Shown here: one piece after another, positions 51,895 through 61,799 of the stretch
Position numbering within the stretch: the first letter of the stretch is position 1
Layout: each line of letters begins with the position of its first letter
Program-made: the position numbers and the translations under genes
NCBI GenBank assembly: GCA_039621445.1
Contig: CP154956.1
Span: 39,210,553-39,274,552 of the forward strand
Source: Euglena gracilis
Lineage: Eukaryota; Euglenida; Euglenophyceae; Euglenales
Length of the DNA stretch: 64,000 nt
Reading direction: 5' to 3'
The notes under the pieces: generated by a model
What the model was told of the DNA's origin: nothing
Seen by the model: only the letters and a program-made list of their open reading frames with translations
The model's database searches: none

Positions 51895-52246
51895 TCCGCT
51901 GGGTGACAATTTTGAGTAGCCATCCGTCCGGACGAAGCATTTTTTTCGCCAGCCGTCCGTCAAGCCGGACCAACGTCTGTCTTGCCAGCCGGCCGGACCA
52001 AAAAAAATTTCCTTCCTTCCGAAAAAGGAGTTACGTCTTCCCTCTGCTCGTCGCGTCAAATCAGGAAAAAACACGAAGTTGCCCACTGGCGGGATCCGGA
52101 CCAAAAAAAAATTCCTTCCTTCTCCCGAAAAGCAGTCACGTTTTCGTCAAATCAGGAAGAAGTCTCGATGTTGCCCCCCGGCGGGTTTCGAACCCGCAAC
52201 CTACCGGTCAGACACTAACCACAGAATCACTACGCCACGGGGGGGC
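51895..52246 (-). mobile_element. tRNA-headed SINE-like element, copy 1
   Basis: The head (52173-52246, minus) has a perfect 7-bp acceptor-like stem (GCCCCCC/GGGGGGC) and a T-arm (GCGGGTTCGAAACCCGC, B-box GGTTCGAAA), but the anticodon arm does not fold normally. The body runs to lower coordinates with a duplicated 'CTGATTTGACG' block and GGTCCGGCCGGCTGGC/CCGTCC repeats. A related copy lies at 61460-61793. Confidence 0.65.
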
Positions 52247-52800
52247 GATACCATTCTCGTCCGTGTACTTTAATAAAAATTATTTTTGCCAAAAAAAAAG
52301 CAAACAAAACATTTTTCTGCCCCCCTTTCCAAGAGAAAGGCACCGAAACAACTTCCTGAGAGAATCCTGTGGCCCAAAACAAGCCAGAACATCTGGCCCA
52401 AAACTGGCCAGCACATTTGGCCCCCCAAAAAATCCATCACATTGCAAAAAATGTGAAATGCAAAATTTGGGCCATTTACGAGATTGAAAAACTTCTCCCC
52501 CAATTTTTTTGGCTTCCAAGAACACTTGTTGAACAGCAAATAAAGAACGCAAGAAACAGAAAGCAGAAGAAAACCAGCATCTAAGTACAAAATGTCTATG
52601 AAATCTGTCTTCAGACTTGAAATTAGTTCCTGTGTTTTCACTTCATTTCAGCACCCTGTACTTTCATCATATCTATCCCACACCGCTTCCACCCGAAACG
52701 GCATTGTGACACTGAAGGAGAAGGATTGGGAATGCAAGCATTTTTTTGTGTGTGGGTGATTCATAATTTCTTCCAAAAAAAGACATTTTCCAATGAGGAA
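52247..52800. other. No gene seen
   Basis: AT-rich sequence with a short TGGCCCAAAAC repeat (52370-52425). No supported coding frame. Confidence 0.45.
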
Positions 52801-52805
52801 AATTT

Positions 52806-52875
52806 GCACACAGCGGGGTTTGAACCCGCGACTTCACAGTCCCGAACTGCCTGCTGCACCAACTACACTGTGCGC
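52806..52875 (-). tRNA. tRNA-like sequence (anticodon position reads CGG), probably SINE head or pseudogene
   Basis: 70 nt with a 7-bp acceptor stem (GCGCACA/TGTGTGC, one G-T), a perfect 5-bp T-stem (GCGGG/CCCGC, loop TTCAAAC) and an A-box-like TAGTTGGTGCAGCAGG. The anticodon stem pairs at four of five positions around loop TTCGGGA, which would give anticodon CGG (Pro). The D-arm is poor. No poly-T terminator follows directly. Functional status is doubtful. Confidence 0.4.
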
Positions 52876-53224
52876 AAGATACACTTCTCCATATCAAAAC
52901 AGAAAAAGGACTAGTCCAACAAATGAAGTGGAAGAAAGTTTCAGGACAGAACACCCAAATCTCGGAAAAATACCACATTTGAAAGTTGTCATATGCAAAT
53001 TTCTGTTCTGGTTAATGTGGTGTGTGGGGCACATCAAAGATCGAAGTGCAACAAAACAAAACGGTGGTGGGGCGAACCGAATCCACCGACCAGTGGCACA
53101 GCCTACTGGATTTGAAGAGTTCAGGGGAGTAAGGCTATGTACAGAGGCAACGGTGTGTTCGAAGTGCAGTGTGGGCTGAGCACCCAGAATCAGGACTTAC
53201 CCAGTTCGCGACGAAAAAAAATTC

Positions 53225-53412
53225 CATACGCCTTCGCTTCCAAAGACCCAGCCGGCTAGCCGGCCAGCCGGCCAGCCGGCCAGCCGGCTGGCCGGCTAGC
53301 TGGACCAAGTGCATTTTCTTCAGCCGTCTGGACCAAGCCCAAGCTCAGCCGTCCGTCCGGACCTTTGCTTTTTTCACCAGCCGTCCGTCCGTCCGTCCGT
53401 CCGCCTCCTTGG
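53225..53412 (+). repeat. CCGGCCAG/CCGTCCGT composite repeat, copy 1
   Basis: Runs from CTTCGCTTCCAAAGACCCAG through CCGGCCAG units, a conserved 'GCATTTTCTTCAGCCGTCTG' block and CCGTCCGTCCGT to GCCTCCTTGGGAG. Nearly the same sequence is at 63030-63232. Confidence 0.8.
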
Positions 53413-54117
53413 GAGTGTTTTCACCTGGCATTGTGTGCTTGTAATCTTAGGACATGTGGCTTCATTCTGGATTTTTGCCAGATTTGCCATTGTTCTTTTT
53501 TCCGTCCCATTTGTCTGTCATCCATGTTGCCATGTGTTTCATGTATGATTCTTCCACTCACAGGTTCTACGTGTAGAATGTGAAGTCAAAGAAGTTACAA
53601 AAGAAGAAGAAGACGTGAAGGTATTGGCAGCTGTTGTCAGGGTCCTGTGGTGTTTTGCAGAAAAAACACAGCACTCTGTTGTTTTTAAATCGTGCACTTT
53701 CTTTTTTTGGTTTTCTCCCTGTGTTGTGCCTGTGTTTCCAGCCTTTGTCTTCCTGAAATTTTTCTCTGTCAAAATGGTTTTCTTCTTGGAGTATGTTCTG
53801 AAAACTGGCACCCCCCCCCAGTGTCAGACAGGGCTGTACAGGAATCCCCTCAACCTGGTGATTCCAACCCCGGCACCAATTTTTTGTGGCGTGGTGTGGG
53901 TTTGCCCCCGCCCCCCCCCCCCGTAGAAGCTGGGTGCCAGGGGATTTTTGGTGAAAACTTTTTTCGGAAGAAGAACTGGGATTTCAAGCTGGTGGCATTG
54001 GGAAGAATATTTTTGCACCGCCCTTTTTTGAACACAATGACGGCTTCGGCTGGACCCCTTCCTAACTGCGAACGCAAAATTTTCTTAGCTCTTGGACTGC
54101 GCCAAAAGTCGTTTCAA
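53413..54117. other. No gene seen
   Basis: Mixed sequence between the composite repeat and the DIRS-like element, with C-runs near 53815 and 53910. No conserved motif recognised. Confidence 0.45.
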
Positions 54118-54257
54118 TCGTACTCCCTCGAGGAAAACCGACAAGGGAGGAAGGGACACCGAGGGCGAAGCACAAAGACCTTGTGAGGCCATGCCTTGCT
54201 CGCCGGCGGTGTTGTGTGGATTGTGGCGCGTTGGGTTAGGAGTCTCTGCTTAGTGCC
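54118..54257. repeat. DIRS-like element terminus (3' end)
   Basis: 54118-54185 is the extension complementary to the internal region at 54411-54478; 54186-54257 is the 72-bp inverted repeat matching 60029-60100. Confidence 0.88.
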
Positions 54258-54410
54258 GCCTCGCCGGAGTTGGATGACGATGCTGCTCCGACTGGGCGAC
54301 GTGGATTCTTGCCCCTGGGGGGTGTCCCCCCCCCTCCCCCCCCTGGCCCCCATTTTCTGACGGAGGGCTTTTGAACACAAATTTTCTTTTACGGGTGGGG
54401 GGGTCGGGCT

Positions 54411-54514
54411 CACAAGGTCTTTGTGCTTCGCCCTCGGTGTCCCTTCCTCCCTTGTCGGTTTTCCTCGAGGGAGTACGAGACACCTCGGGCTCCGCACTTT
54501 GCCCTTGTGAGGCC
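54411..54514. repeat. Internal complementary region of the DIRS-like element
   Basis: Bases 54411-54478 are the exact reverse complement of 54118-54185, and 54479-54514 of 60096-60131. It bridges the two non-matching element ends, as needed for circular replication intermediates in the DIRS model. Confidence 0.88.
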
Positions 54515-54519
54515 AGATT

Positions 54520-55560
54520 GTGCACTGAAATGAAGGGGGCCAGGGCATGTTCTAAGGCACCTTGGGCACCAAGTCTTTGTAATGGGCTGTAAAAGCCTCC
54601 ACCCCCCTCCACTGGCCAATTTCGCAAACTTCTTGGGCTGAAAGGCCCAATTTTTTGAGTAAACCAACCCCTGCTCCTCTGGTGGAGTGGGCCCCCCACA
54701 CCTGGCCCCATGCTTGGCCAAAAAGTCTTTTGTGATGGAAGCAATGGTGTCTGCACTTATGGCCTTGAAGGGGGGTTTTGATGAAATTAGGAGGGGACCC
54801 CCAGGTCTGACGAATGAACGTGTAGCAGCCACATAGCACATCATTAAATGAAATGGGCTTATTTGGGGACACTGGGGTATGGACACAACCCTTTCCCACT
54901 TATGGAATTTCTGTCCTTTACGCTTAATTTTGATGTAGGGTGCCCTACCCAGCACACTGGTGGTTCGCTTGACTTGTGATAAGTCTGAGGATCGGTATAA
55001 ACAGAGGATTCGTGAGCAAAAAAAAGAAATGGGCTTATTTGGGGACACTGGGGTATGGACACAACCCTTTCCCACTTATGGAATTTCTGTCCTTTACGCT
55101 TAATTTTGATGTAGGGTGCCCTACCCAGCACACTGGTGGTTCGCTTGACTTGTGATAAGTCTGAGGATCGGTATAAACAGAGGATTCGTGAGCAAAAAAT
55201 CAGTTTTGTACGCAATGTAAAAATATCAGTGGGCATAGGCGCCTTTGCCAACCCCAGGAGGATTGGGAGGGGGTCCCAAAATGCACCATACTTCTCCAGG
55301 TTTTGGTTCCAAAGCCTCTTGTAGGGGGTTAACAGGGTGTGGAATCTCAGCCCACCAAACCCAGGAATCAAAAGCATTGCACTATATGCATTACGGGCTT
55401 GGGCCTTGGAAAATTGAAATAATTGAATTAAAGCGTCAGCCACCTGGTCTGTGGTGGCTTCAGGGGGGGGCACCCCCATTTTCTCCAAAATTACCCACAG
55501 AAGTGAAAAGGCACTTTGATAACGCCTTAAGCTTGTATTTCTCACCAGGAAATCGTTAAT
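54520..55560 (-). pseudogene. Tyrosine recombinase of the DIRS-like element, broken
   Basis: The N-terminal helical region (INDFLVRNTSLRRYQSAFSL, SKAQARNAYSAMLLIPGFGG) is followed by ILCLYRSSDLSQVKRTTSVL (catalytic Arg of box I). After a frame change come WGAHSTRGAGVGLLKKLGLS (HxxR motif) and EIGQW...FTAHYKDLV (candidate catalytic Tyr). The full R-HxxR-Y set is thus visible but spread over two frames. A ~173-bp tandem duplication (54850-55022 and 55026-55198) repeats the YRSSDL-to-SVLG region. Confidence 0.8.
54850..55198. repeat. 173-bp tandem duplication within the recombinase gene
   Basis: Two nearly identical copies (54850-55022, 55026-55198) from GAAATGGGCTTATTTGG to GATTCGTGAGCAAAA. 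Confidence 0.9.
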
Positions 55561-56510
55561 GGTTGCAATTTGTACTTGCTTCCCCTCCAAAATTTTCCTG
55601 AGCAAATCATGCAAAACAGGGGCCACCTGGGGGGTGGCATTTGCTCCCCCCTGCAGTTGGTGAACATGCCCTTGTAGGGGGTGATTTTCAGGCAGGGGGT
55701 CCCTGGAACTTTCATTTTTATTAATTGGGGCCACCAGGTGGCTGAATCCCAGTAGGGGGTGACCATCAAAACTTTGGTCTGGGGAAACATTTTCAACCTG
55801 GGTAGAAATTGTTGAATTATTGACCAGGGGGGGTTTGCATAAAGATCCCCCATGTTGTCCAGTGGACATTGTAATGCATTTACTGCTGTGGCTTCCCAAT
55901 GTGGCCACCTGGCCACAAAATTGGGCAGTTTTTTGTTGCCTGGGGAGGCAAATAAATCTGTTTCCAGATTTATGAAATCTTTGAGTTGCTGTCTGAGCCA
56001 TTGAAAAAGTTGGCGGTCTAAAGAATAATCCCCCCTGTCCATTTCCCATCTGCTGATGGGGTCTGCCAGGCATTCTTTTGAAGGCACCCAGTTGACTTGG
56101 AGGTTTACTTGTTTTTCCATGCACCATTTGAAAAATGGTCTCATCATTTTGTTGAAGGGGTCCTTTCTGCCCCCACCTTTTGTTAGGTAAAAGTAAATTA
56201 CCTGGTTGTCCACTGACAAGGAAACGGTTTCTCCAGGTTTGCTCAAACTTTTCAAAGTGCTGATTGCTGCACTGAGCTCCTTTACGTTGATGTGCAAAAT
56301 GGAGTCCTTTCTCCAAAATTCCTGCACAATTTCTCCTGTGTGGATGTCTAGCCCCCCCCCCCCAGGCATGGGTGCTGCTGTCTGAGTGCAACACTCTGGT
56401 TGCATTTTGGGGGAAGGGTCTGCCCCCCCATGTGTCCAATAGAGTTTTTATTTTTCTTAATTGGGCCTTGATTTCCTGGGAAATGGGGTGTTTTGAGTCC
56501 CAGGGGGCTG
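55542..56510 (-). pseudogene. RNase H and NPPW methylase-like domain of the DIRS-like element
   Basis: Starts PWDSKHPISQEIKAQLRKIK, then LHSDSSTHAWGG (RNase H first Asp), HINVKELSAAISTLKSL (Glu), SLSVDNQVIYFYLTKGGG (Asp) and NWVPSKECLADPISR. After it come ETDLFASPGNKKLPNFVARW, GDLYANPPWSIIQQFLPRL and VLMVTPYWDSATWWPQL, the DIRS-associated adenine-methylase-like module with an intact NPPW. A C-run near 56350 causes a frame change inside the RNase H domain. Confidence 0.8.
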
Positions 56511-57248
56511 TGGAGACAAGGCACAGGGGGGGGAGGGGGGGGGTCCGAGGGGGGGGGTTGGAAGCTGTACAGGGGGGGGAGGGGGGGGTCCCCAGAAAAT
56601 CACAACCGTACTGCCTACCCCCGAGACAGTTGCGACATTTTTCGTCCAATTGAGGTTGGCAATGATGGATTTTGCGAAATTCAGATGCATTTTGCAAAAT
56701 ATTTGTGTCTTGTAAAAAGAGTGGTAGCCAGTATTTTCACTTTAAACACTTAGCAGAAAGGCAGGAAGCAGCTTCAATCACTCCCCCTTGGCACACCATG
56801 CGGAATTGAGCCAGGGTTGACGTTTTTTTGTTTTTCAACAAAGAACAAAAATTTGTTTTTTTTCCCAAAAAAACAGACAAAAACATGTTTTCTTTTTCAA
56901 AAAAGCAAAATTTGACCTTTTTCCTTGCGAAATGGCCATTTTTTAAGGAAAAGGGTTTAAGGTCATTTTTTTTGGTCATCAAAAGTGACATATTTTTAGT
57001 TTTTCCGGCGCCTTTGGCGGGCTACGAAGCTGCAGAGATAAAAAAAAGACCTTTTTCGTAAAAAAAAGTTTCAAAAAAATTCCCCCAAACCCCCATGAGG
57101 TTTTTTTTGTTTTTTTAAAAAACATACCATGCCCCCCCCCCCGAGCTATTCCCGTCCCCAATGGGAACAGTACGGGGGAGGGAACAGCTCGGGGGGGGGG
57201 ACCTAGGCCCCTCCCCGAGCTATTCCCAGTTATCCCAGCAATCCCCAC

Positions 57249-57284
57249 TTACACCCCCGTGACCCCCCGTGACCCGAGAATCAA
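57249..57284. repeat. GTGACCCCC short tandem array, copy 3
   Basis: GTGACCCCCC units ending GTGACCCGAGAATCAATCC, the same right flank as the arrays at 5511 and 60497. Confidence 0.8.
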
Positions 57285-57588
57285 TCCTTCGCCATTCTTT
57301 TTTTAAAAGCATTTTTTTTTTAAAAAAACAGTGAATTTTCATGTATCCTTGCCCGCCCAATGCACCTTCACACCCAAAAATGTCCAAAAATATTTTCCGC
57401 TGAAAGAAGTGCCAAAAACTGGTGCATTTCCCCACCCAAAATGGAATTTTGTCAAAAATGGCCCAAACTTCATCCCAAAAACGTGTTGGTCAAGAAAATC
57501 CTAACAAAATTCCCTTTTCAAAAATGACCAATTTTATCACGATTCCACGTCATGGATGTTGCCTCCCGGCTACGTGCAAAGTGTCATA

Positions 57589-57645
57589 CTTCCCCCATGA
57601 CCCCCCCCCGTGACCCCCCCATGACCCCCGCAACCCGCACCACAA
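57589..57645. repeat. GTGACCCCC short tandem array, copy 4
   Basis: ATGACCCCCC/GTGACCCCCC units preceded by GTCATACTTCCCCC and followed by GCACCACAACC, matching the flanks of copies at 6161 and 61399. Confidence 0.8.
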
Positions 57646-57799
57646 CCTTAAAAAAGCATGTTTTTTTTGTTTCAAAAAAACAAGCCGTTTTTTTTTAAAA
57701 AAATTTCATCTGTCTCGGGGGGGGTTGGAAGTGGGGGGGGAGGGGGGGGTCCCGGGAGGGGGGGGGTTGGAACTGTACAGGGGGGGGGGAGGGGGGGGG

Positions 57800-59130
57800 T
57801 CCCAAGGTTTGACCAACTGTACTGCCTTGTCCCCTGTGGACTTTGCCACCAAAAAATTTGCCAGGGCATCCGTAAAAGCCCTTAAAAAGGGCAGGGCCAT
57901 TAGGTTGCATCTTATTTGACCCAAAATGGCAGCCAATTGCCTTTTTGACATGTAATCTTTTTTCACAATTTTTCCCAGCTCCTTTTTTATGGTTTTGATT
58001 TTCTGGGGGGGCACCTGTAGCTTTCCCTCCTGGAAGTTTAATTGAAAACCTAGATGGGTTACCATTTGGGTGGGCTGGAGGGTGGACTTTTTCACATTGA
58101 TTTTGAACCCAGAATCCAGCAAATCTTTGACAAATGTGTTCAGGTGATTTTGTAAAATGTTCTGGGTGGGGGCCACCAACAAAATGTCGTCCAGGTGAAT
58201 AAACACCTGGATGCCCCTTTTTCTCCACAGTTTTTCGAAGGTTTTCATGACTGACATGAAAATTTGGGGCATTACATTCAGCCCAAAGCAGCCTGTTTGA
58301 AACTCCCAGGTCTGCCCCCCCACTTGATGCCTTAAAAATGGCCTTAGGCCAGGACCTAAGGGAATATGAAAATAGGCATCCTTTAGGTCTATTTTTGCTG
58401 CCCAGTGGCCTTTTTCCAAAACTGGAAAAATGTGCTGGATATGATCCAGCTTGAATGGTTTTACTTGAAACTGCTGATTTATTTCTCTGCAGTCGCTGAT
58501 CATTCTCCATTTGGTTGTTCCCCCTTCTGGTTTTGAAATTAAAAACCATGGGATCAAATGTTGGGTTCCTGAATCCCAAACTCGTTTCATTGATCCAGTT
58601 TTTTTGTAATCCAACAGAATTTTTTCTGCCTGGTTCAGGTCTAGGTTGGCTCTGGGTTTTGGGTGGGTGGACAATTTTGGGGGATTCACCCATGGGGGTT
58701 GAATTCCATTTTTTATCAATTGACATGTTGCTGGGGGGGCATTTTTTGTCCACCATTTTAGACTTTTCTGAAGTCTCTGGTACAGGGGGGTGTCTCCCCA
58801 TTTTTCCTCCATGGAATGTATTTTCCCAATCAGATGATTTTCTGGGTCCTGGGTGGGGGGTGTTGGACATTGCACCCCTGGTGCCCCTGGGGAATGAGTA
58901 TTCTCTAAAGGTGGCTGGGGGGGTGTGCATGCTCTGCTCACAGTCTCTCTGATTCTCCACTTTGTCATTGGTGTTGTCGATTGACATACCATAGGGGCCC
59001 CTTTTTGGGTCTCCCCCTTGTTTTGGTTTGCCCCTGCCATGGGCACTGACAAAGAATGTTGAGGGGGGGGTTGCCCCCTTGTCCTCCACTGCCCCTGTGG
59101 GGGCATCCTCCTGGGGCTGCCACCGTACAT
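57800..59130 (-). pseudogene. Reverse transcriptase of the DIRS-like element
   Basis: Encodes WFLISKPEGGTTKWRMISDC, REINQQFQVKPFKLDHIQHI, HWAAKIDLKDAYFHIPLG (motif A), QTGCFGLNVMPQIFMSVMKT and FIHLDDILLVAPTQ (LDDIL, the DIRS form of the YxDD box), then HLGFQLNFQEGKLQVPPQKI. The N-terminal 100 or so codons are Pro-rich linker. The RT itself is uninterrupted and ends at the C-run insertion. Confidence 0.88.
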
Positions 59131-59906
59131 TGAAACCCCCTGCTGGGGGACAGTCTGTTAGCTTCTGGGATTTTACCCCTTTTGAAAATTGATGGCCCCA
59201 GTGGCCTTGAAATTGTCGATGTTGATGATAATTCTGGCCCCACTGGCCCTCTTGATGGTTTGATAGTCCCCATTGACTTCTCTTTGATCTTGGGCGCCAT
59301 GCCCATTGATAATCTTGGGGGGCCTCTGGGGGCCAACCCTTTTCCCCTGATGGGGTTTGTGATGAAGAAATGATTGGGGGGGGTGTTGTGGACCTGTCCC
59401 GCCCCTGCCACTGGGCATCTGTTTGTGGAATCGGCCACCCTGGCCTTGGTAATTTTGGCCACCCTGGCCTTGATATTGTTGGCCGCCCTGGCCTTTGTTC
59501 CATTGGCCACCATGGCCTTTGCTGTTGTGGCCGCCATGGCCCAGCTTGCTGTTTTGGCCACCATGGCCCAGCTTGAACAATGTATTGGTGTAACTGGGAT
59601 ATGGGCCTCCATGACCCTTGCCGTTATGGCATGACAGTTGCCTTGGCCTTGGTGTCCGTCGGGTTTTTCTGACCACTGTCTGCCAAAGTCTGTGGCTGCC
59701 ACTGGGTGGTTTTTAGAAGCTTTTTCTGGGGGGGAAGGGACAGCCACGGTTCGCCACGGTTGCAGTGCGCCGTCAGGTCGTCCAGCTGTGGCTGCAGGAA
59801 GTTCTTGTTCTTCAGCAACGGTCTTCTTTGTGTTGTCAATTGCATTTCTCTTTGAAATCTTGAATGTGTCAACAAAATTGGATTTGATATTCTCCACGAG
59901 TGTCAC
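59131..59906 (-). pseudogene. Gag-like ORF with GHGGQ repeats
   Basis: Starts at ATG 59906 (MTLVENIKSNFVDTFKISKR); the frame changes near 59640-59680 to a Gly/His/Gln-rich repeat region (LGHGGQNSKLGHGG, GQGGQQYQGQGGQNY) that is in frame with the RT but separated from it by a stop at 59173-59175. It occupies the Gag position. No zinc knuckle. The repeats suggest a low-complexity nucleic-acid-binding protein. Confidence 0.55.
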
Positions 59907-60028
59907 TTTCCGGATAATTTGATTGATTCAATTCTTTGATATTCAATTGTCAAGCTTCTTGAATTGAAGTTCCTTTCTTCTGGGTTGTCGAAGGGCAAAT
60001 TAAGAATCAGCCAACTCCGGCGAAAAAG

Positions 60029-60131
60029 GGCACTAAGCAGAGACTCCTAACCCAACGCGCCACAATCCACACAACACCGCCGGCGAGCAAGGCATGGCCT
60101 CACAAGGGCAAAGTGCGGAGCCCGAGGTGTC
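60029..60131. repeat. DIRS-like element terminus (5' end)
   Basis: 60029-60100 is the 72-bp inverted repeat matching 54186-54257; 60096-60131 matches the second half of the internal complementary region. Confidence 0.88.
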
Positions 60132-61202
60132 CATTGGAATTTGGTGAAGCAAGCCCCCCTGGGCGACCGCTGGAATGGCCTCCGTTGGCCGGAAAGCTCC
60201 CCAGGGCGACCGCTGGGATGGCTTCAGTTAGCCGGCAAGACGTCCGGCCCCCTATGTCTTTTTCCATACTGTCGAAACCCCGTCTTTTTGATTTTCGACG
60301 ACGGTTTTAAACTTATTTAAAACGATGTTTTAAACGACTGATAAAAGACGAGGCCCATATTGCCGACCAGTGGGGGCGTTTGGCCGGACCAACCTAGCCG
60401 GCTGGCCGGATTAACCTAGCCGGCTGGCAGACCAACCTAGCCAGTCAACATGCTGCCCCCCAGCTGTCCGTCCAGATGAAAGCCACTTTGGGGGTGCTAC
60501 CCCCGTGACCCCCCCCGTGACCCCCCCCGTGACCCGCCCGTGACCCGAGAATCGAGCCTTCAATTTTCATACAATGCATCAACCTTCATCACTTCAGCCT
60601 TTCTTTTCATTCATCAATTCAGCCTGCTTTTTGATGCAGGTGACGTTTTTTGGTCGCTTTTCATCAATTTTCTGGTTCAAACCATCGAAAATTTGCCTTG
60701 ACATGGTCTAAAAATGGAAAGAAATGCCAAGATTTGAGTTGAAAAATTTTTCGACCCGAACAATGGTGCTTCTTTGCCATATGAATTTGACCCAAAACAT
60801 TTCTAAAAGGGGAGATTGCGCAAGTAGGAAAGAATTTCATGGCAAAAAGGGGGGAGGGGAAACATGAAATTTTTGTGGAAGAACCCCCCCAAAAAACAGA
60901 AAATAATTGTCCTCACCCCACCTTCCTTTTGGACAACCAAACCTCTTTTTGGCACCCAACGTTCAACGCACCTCCACACCCAAAAATGGCCAAAAATCTT
61001 GTCCCCCCCCCCCAAAAGTGCCAAAAATTGGTGCATTTCTGCAACCAAAACAAATTTTTTTGGCGATTTCCCCCCCCTTCAAAAATAGCCATTTTGGGCC
61101 ATTTTTTCAAAAATGGCCCAAAATGCATCCCAAAAAAATGTAACGGTCAAGAAAATCCTAACAAAATTCCTTTTCAAAAAAATGAAAAAATGACCAAATT
61201 TG
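60132..61202. other. No gene seen
   Basis: Includes repeated 'AAGCTCCCCAGGGCGACCGCTGG'-like blocks near 60150-60220, ACCAACCTAGCCGGCTGG repeats near 60390-60440, and A/C-run-broken sequence. Short open frames follow composition only. Confidence 0.45.
60497..60560. repeat. GTGACCCCC short tandem array, copy 5
   Basis: Four units ending GTGACCCGAGAATCGAGCC, as in copies 1 and 3. Confidence 0.8.
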
Positions 61203-61335
61203 GACATAAAAATCACCCAAAAATGACCACTTTCAAACCAAGAGGCGTTTTTTTTTGTTCAAAAATGGCCCAAAAATGGCTAAAAATGATTGCTTTTTGG
61301 ACCCAAAAATCACCGATATTAGGATGCGTGCCGCC
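61203..61335 (-). repeat. Remnant of the C/G-run element core
   Basis: TGGCCCAAAAATGGC, TTTTTGGACCC and AAAATCACCGAT..TAGGATGCG match the core of 12917-13357 (near 13195-13265), without the C-run ends. Confidence 0.65.
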
Positions 61336-61398
61336 CTTCTCGTGATGGGATGCAACAACATGGATGCTGCCTCCCGACCACCTCCAAAGTGGCATACT

Positions 61399-61460
61399 TC
61401 CCCCGTGACCCCCCCCGTGACCCCCCCCGTGACCCCCCCGTGACCCGCACCACCCCCTCT
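61399..61460. repeat. GTGACCCCC short tandem array, copy 6
   Basis: GTGACCCCCCCC units preceded by CATACTTCCCCC and followed by GCACCACCCC. Confidence 0.8.
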
Positions 61461-61793
61461 GGGGGGGCGGCTGGCCGTCCGTCCGTCCGAGCCGTCCGGA
61501 CCTCTTCAGCCGGACCTATGCTGGACGCCCAGCCGTCCGTCCGGACGAAGCATTTTTTCGCCAGCCGTCCGTCCAGCCGGACCAAAGTCTGTCTTGCCAG
61601 CCGGCCGGACCAAAGTCTGTCTTGCCAGCCGGCCGGACCAAAAAAAAATACTTCCTCCTGAAAAGCAATCACGGCTTCCCTCTACTCGTCGTGTCAAATC
61701 ACGAAAAACCACGAAGTTGCATCAATCGGCGGGATTCGAACCCGCGACCTACCGGTCACACACTAACCACACGACCGCTATACCACGAGGGGC
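61460..61793 (-). mobile_element. tRNA-headed SINE-like element, copy 2
   Basis: Head 61721-61793 on the minus strand: GCCCCTCGTGG, GTGTGACCGGTAGGTCGCGG and B-box GGTTCGAATCCCGC. The acceptor stem no longer pairs. The body contains TTTGACACGACGAGTAGAGG and GGTCCGGCCGGCTGGC repeats shared with copy 1. Confidence 0.65.
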
Positions 61794-61799
61794 AATATC

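Larger units (their letters stand above)
56505..57797. mobile_element. C/G-run insertion splitting RT from RNase H
   Basis: The DIRS-like protein breaks after VQLVKPWD and resumes at PWDSKHPIS. In between lie about 1.3 kb with GGGACCCCCCCCTCC / TGTACAG / TTCCAACCCCCC blocks at both ends (56520-56600; 57715-57805), a 12-bp inverted pair CCCCCGAGACAG / CTGTCTCGGGGG at 56626 and 57713, and A/T-rich, GTGACCCCC-containing filler. No coding capacity seen. Confidence 0.65.
54118..60131 (-). mobile_element. DIRS-like tyrosine-recombinase retrotransposon
   Basis: Termini are inverted rather than direct: 54186-54257 and 60029-60100 are 72-bp inverted repeats. An internal block (54411-54514) is complementary to the two outer extensions (68 bp to 54118-54185; 36 bp to 60096-60131). 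This is the ITR plus internal-complementary-region layout of DIRS elements. Coding order on the minus strand: Gag-like Gly-rich ORF, RT, RNase H, adenine-methylase-like module, tyrosine recombinase. It carries frameshifts, a 1.3-kb insertion and a tandem duplication, so it is defective. No target duplication is expected for this class, and none was seen. Confidence 0.88.

Noticed and set aside
53692-54186. 164-codon frame left of the DIRS-like element
   Set aside because: Runs across the element boundary and its terminal repeat; no family similarity.
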